Shown: one piece after another, positions 9,315 through 20,497 of the stretch
Numbering within the stretch: the stretch's first letter is position 1
Layout: every line of letters begins with the position of its first letter
Origin: Desulfosalsimonas propionicica
GTDB taxonomy: Bacteria > Desulfobacterota > Desulfobacteria > Desulfobacterales > Desulfosalsimonadaceae
Direction of reading: 5' to 3'
Assembly (NCBI RefSeq): GCF_013761005.1
Contig: NZ_JACDUS010000002.1
Location: 372,001-436,000, forward strand
DNA length: 64,000 bases
Program-made: the position numbers and the translations under genes
Notes under the pieces: generated by a model
Told to the model about the DNA's origin: nothing
What the model saw: only the letters and a program-made list of their open reading frames with translations
Database searches by the model: none

Positions 9315-10200
9315 CCGTCTGGCCGACCAGGGCCTGGAGCGCCTCCAGGTACTTGCTTTTGGTATTTTCAATCACTTCGGCGGGCAGATGGGGCGGCGGC
9401 GGGGTCTTGTCCCAGTCAACCGAGTTTAAGTAATCGCGAAGATACTGTTTGTCAAAGCTTGCCTGGGGTCCGCCGGGCTGGTAAGTGGCCTTGGGCCAGA
9501 ACCGGGATGAATCCGGGGTGAGCACTTCATCAATGAGAATCAGTCCGTTTTCATTCTCTCCAAATTCAAACTTTGTATCGGCAATGATAATGCCGCTTTT
9601 TTCCGCGATTTCAGCGCCCTTCTGATAAATCTCAAGGCTGAGATCCCGGACCTGCTGCGCCTTTTGGGTACCGATCAGATCCACCATGTGGTCATAGGAA
9701 ATATTGATGTCATGCTCGCCAAGCTCTGCCTTGGTAGAGGGGGTGAAAATGGGTTCCGGCAGCCTGTCGGATTCCCTGAGTCCGTCGGGAAGGCGTATGC
9801 CGCAGACCTCTCCGGTTTTCTGGTAGGATTTCCATCCAGAACCTGAGATATAGCCACGCACAACGCATTCCACAGGCAGGGGCCGGGTCTTTTTGACCAG
9901 CATGCTGCGGCCTTCGAGTTCATCGCGATACTGCCGGCAGATTTGCGGGTACTGGTCCACGTCACTGGCAATTACGTGATTGTCAATAATGGAGCTGATA
10001 ATGTCAAACCAGAACAGGGAGATCCGGGTCAAAATCTTGCCCTTTCCGGGAACAGGATCTTTCATGATCACATCAAAAGCCGAAATCCGATCCGTGGCAA
10101 CCATCAGCAGGCGGTCCTCGAGATCGTATACATCGCGCACTTTGCCGCGCTTGAAAACCGACAGATCGTCAAATTTTGTTTCAAAAACCGTTTGTGCCAT
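9304..10200 (-). CDS. purC: Phosphoribosylaminoimidazole-succinocarboxamide synthase
   Basis: 298 residues, the larger (about 300-residue) SAICAR synthetase type. It joins CAIR and aspartate using ATP in de novo purine synthesis. Signatures include [71 protein letters not shown] and [15 protein letters not shown]. The ATG at 10200 follows AGGAAGGTACA. It is first in a unit with the ParB-like and SPL-like genes, and begins 15 bases after the end of the PilZ gene. Confidence 0.97.
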   Translation of the reverse strand: MAQTVFETKFDDLSVFKRGKVRDVYDLEDRLLMVATDRISAFDVIMKDPVPGKGKILTRISLFWFDIISSIIDNHVIASDVDQYPQICRQYRDELEGRSMLVKKTRPLPVECVVRGYISGSGWKSYQKTGEVCGIRLPDGLRESDRLPEPIFTPSTKAELGEHDINISYDHMVDLIGTQKAQQVRDLSLEIYQKGAEIAEKSGIIIADTKFEFGENENGLILIDEVLTPDSSRFWPKATYQPGGPQASFDKQYLRDYLNSVDWDKTPPPPHLPAEVIENTKSKYLEALQALVGQTDAS

Positions 10201-10215
10201 TGTACCTTCCTGACA

Positions 10216-10566
10216 TTAACTGTATTGTTTGTTAAATTCCCGGACAAAGCGCGTAATAATCTCCCGGCTGCCCGGATCCAGGTCGTAGAATTCCACACCG
10301 GACTCAAACCTTGCCATCTCATTGCGGTTGCAGTAAATCACCCTTCCCTTGACGTCAACAACTTCATCTTCGAGGCCGACAGCCAGCAGAACAATGTACT
10401 GAGTTTCAATGGGCTCGTGGGTTTCAAGCTTCAGGCCGATATCATTGATGTTCAAAGTGCGCCCCATACCCTGCTTCCATTCTTTTCCTTCTTCGTCGAT
10501 ACAGACGTATGAAAGAAGCTGAATGGATTCATACCGCTGCTGTTGTCTTTGTTCGTTTTTTGTCAT
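10216..10566 (-). CDS. Single-domain PilZ protein
   Basis: 116 residues, essentially one PilZ domain. It has QQRYESIQLLSYV, with the basic stretch near the N-terminus, then NINDIGLKLET, and ends with a helical FVREFNKQY. Such stand-alone PilZ proteins are c-di-GMP receptors that act by binding partner proteins. The first RxxxR motif is only partly conserved (RQQQR), so binding is likely but not certain. The ATG at 10566 follows AAGGAGCCGAGGAG. It lies 42 bases downstream of the DUF4388/cyclic-nucleotide-binding gene and 15 upstream of purC. Confidence 0.8.
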   Translation of the reverse strand: MTKNEQRQQQRYESIQLLSYVCIDEEGKEWKQGMGRTLNINDIGLKLETHEPIETQYIVLLAVGLEDEVVDVKGRVIYCNRNEMARFESGVEFYDLDPGSREIITRFVREFNKQYS

Positions 10567-10608
10567 CTCCTCGGCTCCTTGTAAGGGGATTGGCAGATCC
10601 TGACCGTA

Positions 10609-11796
10609 TCAATCCGCATCGTCGGATTGGCCGGCGGATCGGATCAGATCAAAAATCCGGCCCGTGGTGACAGATATGGAATTGGTCATATTCTGAATCA
10701 TGTTTTTCAGCGTGCTGGATAAGGCCTCGTATTCCTGTTCGACCACGCTGGCTTCAATGGGCTGCACCGCAATGTCGTCGGACACATACACATGTGCGGA
10801 ATAAGGTTCATGGGCGGCGTTTAAAAACGGAATTCTGCCGATAAGGTCACCGACGCCCAGAGTGAGCAAGTGTATGTACTTTTTTTTCATTTTTACATAA
10901 ACAAAAGCCTGTCCCCGGGTAATAAAAAAAATTTTGTGCTCATTTTGTTTTTTGTCAATAAATCGTTTGCCCCCGGGTTTGCCGGATAGCGGGGGGGAGT
11001 GCTTGAGCACCAGTGCCGTACAGACATCAGTGAGCTGCTTCATCCGCTTGTCCATGGAAATCAAAATATTTTGAAACATCTCAGAAAGACTCGAATACTC
11101 CCGGGCAATAAGTTCTGAGTCGACCACCCCGAGCTGCACCCGGCCCACAGCGTAAATACTGGCGCTGCGAACATTGCCGTCGCGAAGAAAGGACACAATA
11201 CTGCCGATAAATGCGCCTTCTGTCATGCGCAGAATCGGCGCCTTACCGTTTTCGGTTATCCGAACCACTTCCACAGTGCCCTCAAGAATCACCCAGAACC
11301 AGTTGCCAAAGCGGTTCTGGATGACAATTTCATCTCCGTCCTGAAAAATTTCTTCATCCACAACATAGACATAATCCACCACCGGACCATTGAGAACCGG
11401 CAGCTGATCAGGACCGGACCGACTTTTGTGCGAATCCGAATCGTTTTCTCCCATAATCGGAATCACTCCTTCATCAACCAGGCGAAGACCATCGAGTATG
11501 AGTTCCATCCGGCTTTTTTTAATGACCGGATCCCGATTGACATCTTCTTCCATGAATTCAAAATGGGCTTTCCGCCAACCAAAAAAGCCGTTTAAGGCCT
11601 CCAGACCTGTTATTTTTCCGTATTCGGCATCCACGGGGTTGCCGTTTTTTAAATAAATATAACCGGGCACCCCGCTCCAGGAACTGGAGATTTTCAAAAT
11701 CCCGGTACTGCCGCCGCCGCCGAGTTGCTGGAGCAGTTCGGCCAGCCCGAGAAATGCCAGACTTCCTTTTAACACCACATTTGATTCCATTGTCAC
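10609..11796 (-). CDS. DUF4388 protein with two cyclic-nucleotide-binding-like domains
   Basis: 395 residues. Residues 1-110 are a DUF4388 domain (LKGSLAFLGLAELLQQLGG, GYIYLKNGNPVDAEYG). Two cNMP-binding-like barrels follow: about 140-245 (VLEGTVEVVRIT, MTEGAFIGSIVSFL) and about 275-365 (FITRGQAFVYVKMK, LGVGDLIGRIPFL). Neither shows a canonical phosphate-binding cassette with the Arg of CRP, so nucleotide binding is doubtful. There is no HTH, so it is probably a signalling adaptor. The start is GTG 11796 or ATG 11790; no site decides. Downstream PilZ gene: probable operon. Confidence 0.7.
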   Translation of the reverse strand: MTMESNVVLKGSLAFLGLAELLQQLGGGGSTGILKISSSWSGVPGYIYLKNGNPVDAEYGKITGLEALNGFFGWRKAHFEFMEEDVNRDPVIKKSRMELILDGLRLVDEGVIPIMGENDSDSHKSRSGPDQLPVLNGPVVDYVYVVDEEIFQDGDEIVIQNRFGNWFWVILEGTVEVVRITENGKAPILRMTEGAFIGSIVSFLRDGNVRSASIYAVGRVQLGVVDSELIAREYSSLSEMFQNILISMDKRMKQLTDVCTALVLKHSPPLSGKPGGKRFIDKKQNEHKIFFITRGQAFVYVKMKKKYIHLLTLGVGDLIGRIPFLNAAHEPYSAHVYVSDDIAVQPIEASVVEQEYEALSSTLKNMIQNMTNSISVTTGRIFDLIRSAGQSDDAD

Positions 11797-13080
<1,284 letters not shown>

Positions 13081-13121
13081 TGGGCACCTGAATTGAGCGA
13101 TTTTTAAGCATCCGCCCCGTT

Positions 13122-13156
13122 GGCGGCCGGTCTTTGCCCTCTCCTGACCGGCCGCC
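13122..13156 (+). terminator. Hairpin downstream of mdh
   Basis: GGCGGCCGGTC (13122-13132) pairs perfectly with GACCGGCCGCC (13146-13156) across a 13-base loop. No U-tract follows, so this may act as a Rho-assisted or 3'-end-stabilising structure rather than a classic intrinsic terminator. Confidence 0.5.
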
Positions 13157-13226
13157 GTTGGCACTGAGTCGACAACGAAAACGTCAGGGCTTTTTCTTAA
13201 ATCTGAATTGAGCGATTGTGAATACT

Positions 13227-13373
13227 GATGTACCCGAAAAAAGTCGCGATCCGACGGCTTTGTAAAAGTCCAAGATCAAGGCTTGTGCGATTTCGAAGAA
13301 AGCAGCCGGCTTAGCGTATGTGAAATTCTAAGGAATCGTGCGTAACGCAGATATTGGATTTTGCAAAGCCGTC
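13227..13373. repeat. Composite palindromic repeat, copy C
   Basis: The core 13253-13373 is bounded by GACGGCTTTGTAAAAGTCCA and its near-complement, with a half-module GATGTACCCGAAAAAAGTC to the left. The interior (CAAGGCTTG..GATTTCGAAGAA and CGTAACGCAGATATTGGA) matches copies A and B. It ends two bases from the stop codon of the DUF4388 gene, where it could fold as a transcript 3' end. Confidence 0.75.
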
Positions 13374-13374
13374 A

Positions 13375-14391
13375 CTACTGCCTGCAGTTATTGCAGGCTT
13401 CCTGCCAAAGCAGATTCAGCAGGGTTTTCATAAAGGATGTGCGGCTTTGTTCCAGGAGACTTTCCAATTGGGCTTTTTCTGACGGGTCATTCATTTTTCG
13501 GGCTTCATTGCCCACCGATTCCATTAAAATATCAGGGTCTGCGGCATCCCGGAACAGCCGGGTCAGGGCCAGGCGCAGAATGCTGCTGCGCGGAAGCGCC
13601 AGGGAATCCAGGGTTTGTCTGAACTGCCGGGCGTCCACCCCCCGGAGCTGTTCCACGGCCCGGGCTGCAGATTCATTCATCGGCAGGGACTGCAGGATTT
13701 CGATTGCCCCGGCCGAGACCAGGGAATGGATGACCCGGTAGCCGGTAAAATCATCCCATCCGGTTTCGTCAATAACCTGACGCACTGTGGATTGGCCGTT
13801 GATCATGGACAAAAGCATTGACTCATCCGTATTGAATTCGAGGTTTTGGCTTGTTTGTTCATGATCGCAGGGCTTGAGCACGGACTGGTCATCCGGGATT
13901 TGTTTTTTCAGCGCTGCCAGTTCATCAATCCTGCGGGAGGCTTCCAACAGGATGTTCATGGTGTTAAATGCACTGCCCACAATCCGTTTCAGGTCTATGG
14001 ATTCATCTTTGTACACGAACTGCCCGGTTTGCCACAAAAATACGTTATAAAGAGAATTTTCCGCCTGTTGGAGCAAAAAGCCGTTTAGTTCCGCTACTGT
14101 GATTTTGCCCTGTTCCACAAGGGTTTTTCCGATACCCTGGTTTTTTTCCCGGCTTGCCGTCAGGGCGGCTTCCAGGGTTTGGGCACTGATCAGGCCGTTG
14201 TTGACCAGCAATTGCCCGATCCGGTTGCTTTTGCGAGATTCCGTGGCAAATACGATATCGCCTTCCTGCATCAGGATCTGTACTTGGTTGCTCTCAGAGC
14301 TGATGGTCAGCCTTCCGCTTTTTCTTTCATACTTGATCATCTGAAGAAGGTTTGAAAGATCAAATGTATCAAGGCTTCCCTGGATGGCCAT
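13375..14391 (-). CDS. DUF4388 signalling protein
   Basis: 338 residues. It opens with a DUF4388 domain: MAIQGSLDTFDLSNLLQMIK, then GRLTISSESNQVQILMQEGD and FATESRKSNRIGQLLV. A GspE_N/MshEN-like helical segment follows (LISAQTLEAALTASRE.. GKTLVEQGKITVAELNGFL). The C-terminal half is helical and includes a winged-helix-like stretch (STVRQVIDETGWDDFTGYRV). The family occurs with gliding, pilus and two-component systems but no biochemical role is settled. The gene is flanked on both sides by related palindromic repeats, copy C at its stop and copy B upstream of its start. Confidence 0.7.
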   Translation of the reverse strand: MAIQGSLDTFDLSNLLQMIKYERKSGRLTISSESNQVQILMQEGDIVFATESRKSNRIGQLLVNNGLISAQTLEAALTASREKNQGIGKTLVEQGKITVAELNGFLLQQAENSLYNVFLWQTGQFVYKDESIDLKRIVGSAFNTMNILLEASRRIDELAALKKQIPDDQSVLKPCDHEQTSQNLEFNTDESMLLSMINGQSTVRQVIDETGWDDFTGYRVIHSLVSAGAIEILQSLPMNESAARAVEQLRGVDARQFRQTLDSLALPRSSILRLALTRLFRDAADPDILMESVGNEARKMNDPSEKAQLESLLEQSRTSFMKTLLNLLWQEACNNCRQ

Positions 14392-14436
14392 GCTCTCTCC
14401 TGTATAAACGGGTCAAAAAATTATCCGCCAATATTT

Positions 14437-14588
14437 CATGGCATGGTAAAAAGTCTGATTTCCGATGGTGCCGTAAAAAGCTCAAGATCAAGGCTTGCGC
14501 AATTTCGAAGAATGCAGCGTACTGATCCGTACGTGAAATTCTGAGAAATTGCGCGTAACGCAGATATTGGACTTTTTCCGGCACCATC
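14437..14588. repeat. Composite palindromic repeat, copy B
   Basis: The core 14464-14588 has ends GATGGTGCCGTAAAAAGCTC and its near-complement finishing GGCACCATC. A half-module GCATGGTAAAAAGTCTGATT lies at 14441-14460. The core right end lies five bases from the uvrC stop codon, so it probably forms the 3' end of the ispF-cysS-uvrB-uvrC transcript. Confidence 0.75.
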
Positions 14589-14593
14589 ACGGC

Positions 14594-16444
14594 TTATTGC
14601 CCGGAAAGGCCGGATTGAATGGATTGGGCGGCTTTTCGTGTCATGCCGGAAAGCCCTGCGAGCTCCTCGACCGGGGCTGCGGCAATGGCCTCGATGCTGC
14701 CGTAATGCTGAAGCAAAACAGCCTTTCTCCTGGGCCCGATACCGGCGATATCATCTAAGGCCGAATGCAGGCTCCGGCTGCTTCGTCGCTTGCGGTGAAA
14801 TGACACGGCCCGGCGATGGGCCTCGTCGCGGATGCGCTGGAGCAGATGCAATTGCCCGGTATGCTGTTGAAAATTAACCGGATTGGCCCGGCCCGGGAGG
14901 TAAATCTTGTCTTCGGGCTCGCCTTTGGCCTCGTCTTTTTTGGCAATGCCGATCACCCCGAACCGCCCGGATAGTCCAAGTTCGTCTATCACTGCAAGGG
15001 CAATGTTGAGCTGGCCCTTGCCGCCGTCCACCATGAGAAGATCCGGCAGGGATATGTCCTTTTCCTCTCCGGTGTCTGAAGAAAAGCGCCGGAACAGCAC
15101 CTCCCGCATACAGGCATAATCATCCTGAGCTGAAACCCCCTGGATCCGGTAATGGCGGTAAAGCGATTTTTTGGGCACACCGTCTTCAAACACCACCAGA
15201 CCGGCCACCAGGTCGGTGCCCGACAAACCCGAGTTGTCCACGCATTCAATCCGGCGGGGATATCTGTCCAGTCCAAGACGTTTTTCCAGGCCTCCAAGCA
15301 GGTGGGCTGCTGAGTTTTCCTCCTCTGTCAGGGCCTGGAGCCGCTGTCGGGCGTTTTGGACCGCCATTTCCACAAGGCGCCGCTTTTCTCCCCGCACCGG
15401 GGTGTGAAGCACCGCCTTGCGCCCCCGCATTTCCGAAAGCCAGCTTGCGTAAAGCCCCCTGTCCCGTGGCGGCGTATGCGTCAAAACTTCGCCGGGCACC
15501 GCCGGGTTCTGCTCATAGTATTGCTTGATAACAGCCCCGAGGATTTCCGCATCTTCTGAAATCGCGTCCTTGATCAAAAAATCCCGCATCCCCTGTAAAT
15601 AGCCATTTCGCACCTTTAAAAGCATCACAACGGCTTTTTCCGGGCTTCGCTCCACTGCAAAAACGTCCCGGTCCACAAAGTCGGTGGTCACGGCCACCTG
15701 CTTTTCCAGGGTTTTTTCCAGTGCATAGACCTTGTCCCGGAGCTGAGCAGCGGTCTCATAATCCTGGCTGTCCGCGGCCTCCTTCATTTCCGCCCGAATC
15801 CAGCGGATCAAGTCCGGGGTGCGCCCCTGGAGAAACATGCGCACCTCGTGAACAATTTTGCCGTATTCCTGCTGATCCACATGAAAGCAGCACGGGGCCA
15901 GGCAGGCGCCGATCTGATAGTTCAGGCAAGGCCTGGAGCGGGGCTTGACCTGCGGTGACCGGCATTTGCGCAGCTTAAACACCCGGTGGATCATTTTCAG
16001 GGTCTGCTTGACCGCACCGGCCGATGCATAAGGGCCGAAATACAGGGCTCCGTCCTTTTTGGGCTTTCGCACAACCGTGAGATTGGGATAAGCCTCGGAA
16101 AGATCCATGCGCAAAGACGGATAGCGCTTGTCATCTTTTAGGATCACGTTGTAGCGGGGCCGGTAGCGCTTGATCAGGTTGGATTCCAGGATCAGGGCCT
16201 CGGTCTCCGAGGCCGTGACCACGGTCTCGAAATCCGCAATATGTTTGACCAGAACCCCTGTTTTGGCATCCATTCGCGATGAGGCATCCGAGAAATATGA
16301 ACGGATGCGGTTTTTCAGATTTGCCGCCTTGCCCACGTAAATGACTTTGCCCTCGGCGTTTTTCATCAAATACACCCCGGGGCTTTTTGGCGTGCGGGCA
16401 ATTTTGTCCGCCGGGCCCGGAGTCTGATTTTCTCCTTCGCCCAT
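14594..16444 (-). CDS. uvrC: Excinuclease ABC subunit C
   Basis: 616 residues from the ATG at 16444, 13 bases after the uvrB stop; a TTG at 16480 would overlap uvrB. UvrC makes both incisions in nucleotide excision repair. In order: a GIY-YIG endonuclease (SPGVYLM .. VIYVGKAANLKNRI), a Cys-rich linker (LNYQIGACLAPC), a UVR UvrB-binding segment (AADSQDYETAAQLRDK), the RNase H-like UvrC endonuclease (IECVDNSGLSGTDLVAGLVV, LMVDGGKGQLNIA), and C-terminal helix-hairpin-helix motifs (LDDIAGIGPRRKAVLL). Last gene of ispF-cysS-uvrB-uvrC. Confidence 0.96.
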   Translation of the reverse strand: MGEGENQTPGPADKIARTPKSPGVYLMKNAEGKVIYVGKAANLKNRIRSYFSDASSRMDAKTGVLVKHIADFETVVTASETEALILESNLIKRYRPRYNVILKDDKRYPSLRMDLSEAYPNLTVVRKPKKDGALYFGPYASAGAVKQTLKMIHRVFKLRKCRSPQVKPRSRPCLNYQIGACLAPCCFHVDQQEYGKIVHEVRMFLQGRTPDLIRWIRAEMKEAADSQDYETAAQLRDKVYALEKTLEKQVAVTTDFVDRDVFAVERSPEKAVVMLLKVRNGYLQGMRDFLIKDAISEDAEILGAVIKQYYEQNPAVPGEVLTHTPPRDRGLYASWLSEMRGRKAVLHTPVRGEKRRLVEMAVQNARQRLQALTEEENSAAHLLGGLEKRLGLDRYPRRIECVDNSGLSGTDLVAGLVVFEDGVPKKSLYRHYRIQGVSAQDDYACMREVLFRRFSSDTGEEKDISLPDLLMVDGGKGQLNIALAVIDELGLSGRFGVIGIAKKDEAKGEPEDKIYLPGRANPVNFQQHTGQLHLLQRIRDEAHRRAVSFHRKRRSSRSLHSALDDIAGIGPRRKAVLLQHYGSIEAIAAAPVEELAGLSGMTRKAAQSIQSGLSGQ

Positions 16445-16457
16445 TGGCTGCCGGGTT

Positions 16458-18476
16458 TCAGACTGCGGCTTCAAAATCAAACACCATCATCTTTTTCAGT
16501 GTCTTGACCCGGTCGCGGTACCGGGCCGCCTTCTCAAACTCCAGGTTGTCTGCAGCCTTTCGCATTTTGGCTTCCAGCTCCCGGATCCGGCGCTCGACTT
16601 TCTGATCCGATCCATAAGTGGCTGCGGTTTCGGCCACCTGTTGCTCCGGTGCTTGTGAGCCGGTCTTTTCATAGGGCGATCCAAAGGCTGAGGCCAGGGA
16701 TTTTTCAATGGTTGCCGGAATGATGTTATGTTCCTGGTTATAATCTTTCTGGATGCGGCGGCGGCGCCCGGTTTCCTCCATTGCATGACGCATGGCCGGG
16801 GTGACGGTTTCAGCATACATGATGACCGTGCCGCTGGCATTTCTGGCCGCCCGGCCAAAGGTCTGGATCAGGGACCGGGCGGAACGCAAAAACCCCTCTT
16901 TGTCCGCATCCAGGATCGCCACCAGGGAGACTTCGGGAATATCCAGGCCTTCGCGCAGCAGGTTGATGCCCACCAGCACGTCAAATTCACCCGCCCGGAG
17001 ATCGCGGATGATCTCGATGCGCTCCAGGGTTTTGATATCCGAATGCAGGTAGCGGACGCGCACTCCCAGGTCCGTGTAATATTCGGTCAGGTCCTCTGCC
17101 ATTCGCTTGGTCAGGGTAGTGACCAGCACCCGCTGGTTTGCACGGATTCTTTGCTGAATTTCAGAGTACAGGTCGTCGACCTGATTTTTGGCGCTTCTGA
17201 CTTCCATTTCCGGATCAATCAAGCCCGTGGGCCGCACAATCTGCTCCATGACCGCTTCCCCGGATTTTTCCAGTTCGTAGTCAGACGGTGTGGCAGATAC
17301 ATAAATCACCTGTGAGACACGCCGGCTGAACTCTTCAAACCGAAGCGGTCGGTTATCCAGGGCAGAGGGCAGCCGGAATCCGTATTCCACAAGGGTTTGT
17401 TTTCTGGACCGGTCGCCGTTATACATCCCCCGGATTTGAGGGACGCTGATATGGCTTTCATCAATGAAAAGCAGAAAGTCGTCCGGAAAATAATCCAGCA
17501 GCGTGGGCGGGGGTTGGCCTGGTGCGCGGCCGGTGATGTGTCTGGCGTAATTTTCAATGCCGTTGCAATAGCCCAGTTCCAGAATCATTTCCATGTCGTA
17601 TCGGGTTCTCTCCTCGATGCGCTGGGCCTCGATGAGCTTTCCCGTGTCCCGGAAATGATCGATCCTGTGCTTGAGTTCTTCCTGGATATCGTCGATGATC
17701 CGCCGCCGGCCGCGCTCCTGGGTGACGTAATGGCTGGCCGGATAAATGGTGGTGCCGTTGACCCGTCCTTTGACCTTGCCGGTCAGCGGGTCGATTTCCG
17801 AAATGGCCTCGATCACGTCCCCAAAAAACTCCACTCGTATGGCCCGGTCCTCTTCGTAGGCCGGAAATATCTCCACCCGGTCGCCCCTAACCCGAAAAAC
17901 CCCCCGGTAAAAATCCATGTCGTTTCTCTGGTACTGCATCTCAACCAGATCAGCCAGCAGCTTGTCCCGGGTCAACTCCATGTCCGTTTCCAGATCCAGA
18001 CGCATGGCCAGGTAATCCTCGGGTGCCCCCAGACCGAAGATGCACGAAACACTGGCCACCACCAGCACGTCTTTTCTCGACAGCACCGAGCGCGTTGCCG
18101 AGTGGCGCATCTTGTCAATCATTTCATTAATCGAGGAATCCTTCTGGATATAGGTATCTGATACCGGAAGATAGGCCTCGGGCTGGTAGTAGTCGTAATA
18201 ACTGACAAAATACTCCACCGCATTTTCCGGGAAAAAGGACTTGAACTCATTGTAGAGCTGGGCGGCCAGGGTCTTGTTCGGGGCGATCACCAGGGTGGGT
18301 TTCTGAACCTCGGCAACCACATTGGCCATGGTAAAGGTCTTGCCAGATCCGGTTACACCGAGCATGACCTGGTGGGCCAGTCCATTATTGACACCGCGGG
18401 TGAGGCCGGAAATGGCCCCGGGCTGGTCTCCCCTGGGCGTCATTTCCGTATGCAGGGCAAATTTACGCTTTTCCAT
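16458..18476 (-). CDS. uvrB: Excinuclease ABC subunit B
   Basis: 672 residues. The damage-verifying helicase-like subunit of nucleotide excision repair. The start ATG at 18476 lies inside the last codons of cysS (14-base overlap); it gives [22 protein letters not shown]-type family N-terminus, whereas a longer frame upstream is out-of-frame cysS sequence. Motifs: Walker [10 protein letters not shown], the beta-hairpin region ([17 protein letters not shown]), DEAH-like [37 protein letters not shown], and a C-terminal UVR motif ([16 protein letters not shown]) that contacts UvrC. Adjacent uvrC makes co-expression likely. Confidence 0.97.
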   Translation of the reverse strand: MEKRKFALHTEMTPRGDQPGAISGLTRGVNNGLAHQVMLGVTGSGKTFTMANVVAEVQKPTLVIAPNKTLAAQLYNEFKSFFPENAVEYFVSYYDYYQPEAYLPVSDTYIQKDSSINEMIDKMRHSATRSVLSRKDVLVVASVSCIFGLGAPEDYLAMRLDLETDMELTRDKLLADLVEMQYQRNDMDFYRGVFRVRGDRVEIFPAYEEDRAIRVEFFGDVIEAISEIDPLTGKVKGRVNGTTIYPASHYVTQERGRRRIIDDIQEELKHRIDHFRDTGKLIEAQRIEERTRYDMEMILELGYCNGIENYARHITGRAPGQPPPTLLDYFPDDFLLFIDESHISVPQIRGMYNGDRSRKQTLVEYGFRLPSALDNRPLRFEEFSRRVSQVIYVSATPSDYELEKSGEAVMEQIVRPTGLIDPEMEVRSAKNQVDDLYSEIQQRIRANQRVLVTTLTKRMAEDLTEYYTDLGVRVRYLHSDIKTLERIEIIRDLRAGEFDVLVGINLLREGLDIPEVSLVAILDADKEGFLRSARSLIQTFGRAARNASGTVIMYAETVTPAMRHAMEETGRRRRIQKDYNQEHNIIPATIEKSLASAFGSPYEKTGSQAPEQQVAETAATYGSDQKVERRIRELEAKMRKAADNLEFEKAARYRDRVKTLKKMMVFDFEAAV

Positions 18477-19914
18477 CGCCGTGTTTCCAAATCGTGCCGT
18501 CAGGACGGTCTTCGAGAATGATGTTGCGCGCTTTGAGATCGTCCCGGATCCGGTCTGCCAGGGCAAAATTCTTTTCCCTTCGGGCCCGGGTCCGCTGCCC
18601 GATCTGGTCTTCAATCCATTGGGCATCGATCTGCTGATCCTTTAGCACGGCATTTTTGCGCTGCTGAAAATACTGCTGCGGGGTTTCGGCCATCAGGCCG
18701 ATGATCTGCCCGATACGCAGCATATCTTTGAGCCGGCCCAGAACTTCTGGATTTTGGAAGGCTTCCGGTGCCCCTTTTTCATCGATCTGACGGTTTAACT
18801 CCCGCACGGCCTCAAACAAAAGCCCCATGCCCCGGGCGGTGTTAAAGTCATCATCCATGGCTTCGCAAAACCGCTGCCACAGCTCGGTCCCTGAATCCCC
18901 GGAAACCTGCGGCGGCCAGGCGTCAAAGACCGGGGCCACCCTTTCGAGCAGGCCGTAAATCTTGTCCAGGGACGCGGCTGCCTCTGCCATGGCCTGCTCC
19001 GTATAGTCTATGGGCGAGCGGTAATGATTGGAAACCAGAAACAGGCGCAGCACTTCAGGGTGCCAGGCCCTGACAATGTCTTTGATCATCAAAAAATTGC
19101 CCAGGGACTTGGACATTTTCTCCTGGTTGATATTGATAAACCCGTTGTGAATCCAGTAGAAGGCAAAGGGCTTGCCAAATGCCGCCTCTGACTGGGCGAT
19201 TTCATTTTCATGATGGGGAAAGATCAGATCCTTTCCCCCGCCGTGGATATCAAAGCTCTGGCCCAGGTACTCGGCGCTCATGGCCGAGCACTCAATATGC
19301 CAGCCCGGCCGACCCTTTCCCCAGGGGCTGTCCCAGGCCGGCTCACCGGACTTGGAAGCTTTCCACAAAACAAAATCAAACGGGCTATGCTTTCGCGGAT
19401 CCACATCCACACGTGCCCCGGCTTCCATGTCCTCAAGTTTTCTGCCAGAGAGTTTTCCGTATTCCGGCCATTTTTCAACGGCAAAATACACGTCCCCGTC
19501 CACCGGGTAGGCATAGCCCTTTTCAATGAGGATGCGAACGATGGTTATAATCTGGGATATATGGTCAGTGGCCAGGGGCTCCAGGTCAGGAGGCTGCATG
19601 TTGAGCGATTCCATGTCCGCATGAAACTCGTCAATGCAGCGGGCGGCCAGTTCCGTGGAGGAGATTCCCAGATCGTTGGCCCGCTGGATAATCTTGTCAT
19701 CCACATCCGTGAAATTGCGCACGTAATACACATCATATCCCCGGGCCTTCAAGTAGCGGTAGATCACGTCAAAGACGACGATGGACCGGGCATGGCCGAT
19801 ATGACAGGAGTCATAGACCGTGGGGCCGCAGACATACATGCGGATTTTGCCGGGTGTCATCGGATCCAATGGCTGCTTGCATCGCCCCAGTGTATTATAG
19901 ACTTTAATAGTCAT
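18463..19914 (-). CDS. cysS: Cysteinyl-tRNA synthetase (canonical)
   Basis: 483 residues. It charges tRNA-Cys with cysteine. It has the complete class I set: HIGH motif CHIGHAR, zinc/cysteine-binding residues in [20 protein letters not shown] and FPHHENE, and KMSKS in [12 protein letters not shown], followed by the DALR domain and the typical tail [19 protein letters not shown]. This intact copy matters because a second, altered CysRS-like domain is fused to a cysteine synthase at 51522-53822. It is second in the ispF-cysS-uvrB-uvrC unit. Confidence 0.97.
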   Translation of the reverse strand: MTIKVYNTLGRCKQPLDPMTPGKIRMYVCGPTVYDSCHIGHARSIVVFDVIYRYLKARGYDVYYVRNFTDVDDKIIQRANDLGISSTELAARCIDEFHADMESLNMQPPDLEPLATDHISQIITIVRILIEKGYAYPVDGDVYFAVEKWPEYGKLSGRKLEDMEAGARVDVDPRKHSPFDFVLWKASKSGEPAWDSPWGKGRPGWHIECSAMSAEYLGQSFDIHGGGKDLIFPHHENEIAQSEAAFGKPFAFYWIHNGFININQEKMSKSLGNFLMIKDIVRAWHPEVLRLFLVSNHYRSPIDYTEQAMAEAAASLDKIYGLLERVAPVFDAWPPQVSGDSGTELWQRFCEAMDDDFNTARGMGLLFEAVRELNRQIDEKGAPEAFQNPEVLGRLKDMLRIGQIIGLMAETPQQYFQQRKNAVLKDQQIDAQWIEDQIGQRTRARREKNFALADRIRDDLKARNIILEDRPDGTIWKHGDGKA

Positions 19915-19979
19915 GGTTTTTGTCCGTCTGGTGTGGTTGGGTCAGAAAATTGTTTTAACAAAATAAATCAGATCACGTA

Positions 19980-20447
19980 TTATTCAAGCAAAACCACGCA
20001 CATGGCGGCTATGGCGGCCTCGCGGCCAATGATCCCGAGTTTTTCCGTGGTGGTAGCCTTGATGTTTACCCGCTCCGGTTCAATTTCAAGGACTTCTGCG
20101 ATCCGGGTGGCCATTTCCCTGGTATAGCCCGCCAGTTTCGGCTGCTGGGCAAAAATTGTGGCATCGATGTTGCCGATGGTTGGGCACTTCACGCGCGCCT
20201 TCTGCCAGGTCTGTTTCAGCAGCACCATGCTGGAAATATCCTTGTAGGCCGGATCGGTATCCGGAAAGTGCTGTCCGATATCGCCCAGTCCGGCGGCGCC
20301 AAAAATAGCGTCGCATGCGGAATGCACAAGTACATCTGCGTCTGAATGGCCAACCAAACCCTTATCATGGGAAATTTTCACGCCGCCCAGCACGAGGCGC
20401 CGTCCGGCAGCCAGTTGATGAATGTCGTAGCCAACACCTACACGCAT
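19980..20447 (-). CDS. ispF: 2-C-methyl-D-erythritol 2,4-cyclodiphosphate synthase
   Basis: 155 residues, full length. It closes the cyclic diphosphate in the MEP pathway of isoprenoid synthesis. Signatures: VGVGYDIHQL (metal ligands D8 and H10), GHSDADVLVHSACDAIFGA (H42 region), DIGQHFPDTDP, and the C-terminal IKATTTEKLGIIGREAAIAA. ispD is not adjacent, so the two steps are encoded apart. Start ATG 20447 gives the standard N-terminus. First of ispF-cysS-uvrB-uvrC, with a 65-base gap to cysS. Confidence 0.96.
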   Translation of the reverse strand: MRVGVGYDIHQLAAGRRLVLGGVKISHDKGLVGHSDADVLVHSACDAIFGAAGLGDIGQHFPDTDPAYKDISSMVLLKQTWQKARVKCPTIGNIDATIFAQQPKLAGYTREMATRIAEVLEIEPERVNIKATTTEKLGIIGREAAIAAMCVVLLE

Positions 20448-20497
20448 ATACAGATTCTATCCTTATCACAACGCGCCATAGTGGTAAACCCGTCCTG

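Noticed and set aside
18477-18626. 50-residue N-terminal extension of UvrB
   Set aside because: It is the other frame of cysS; the UvrB family N-terminus begins at the internal methionine.
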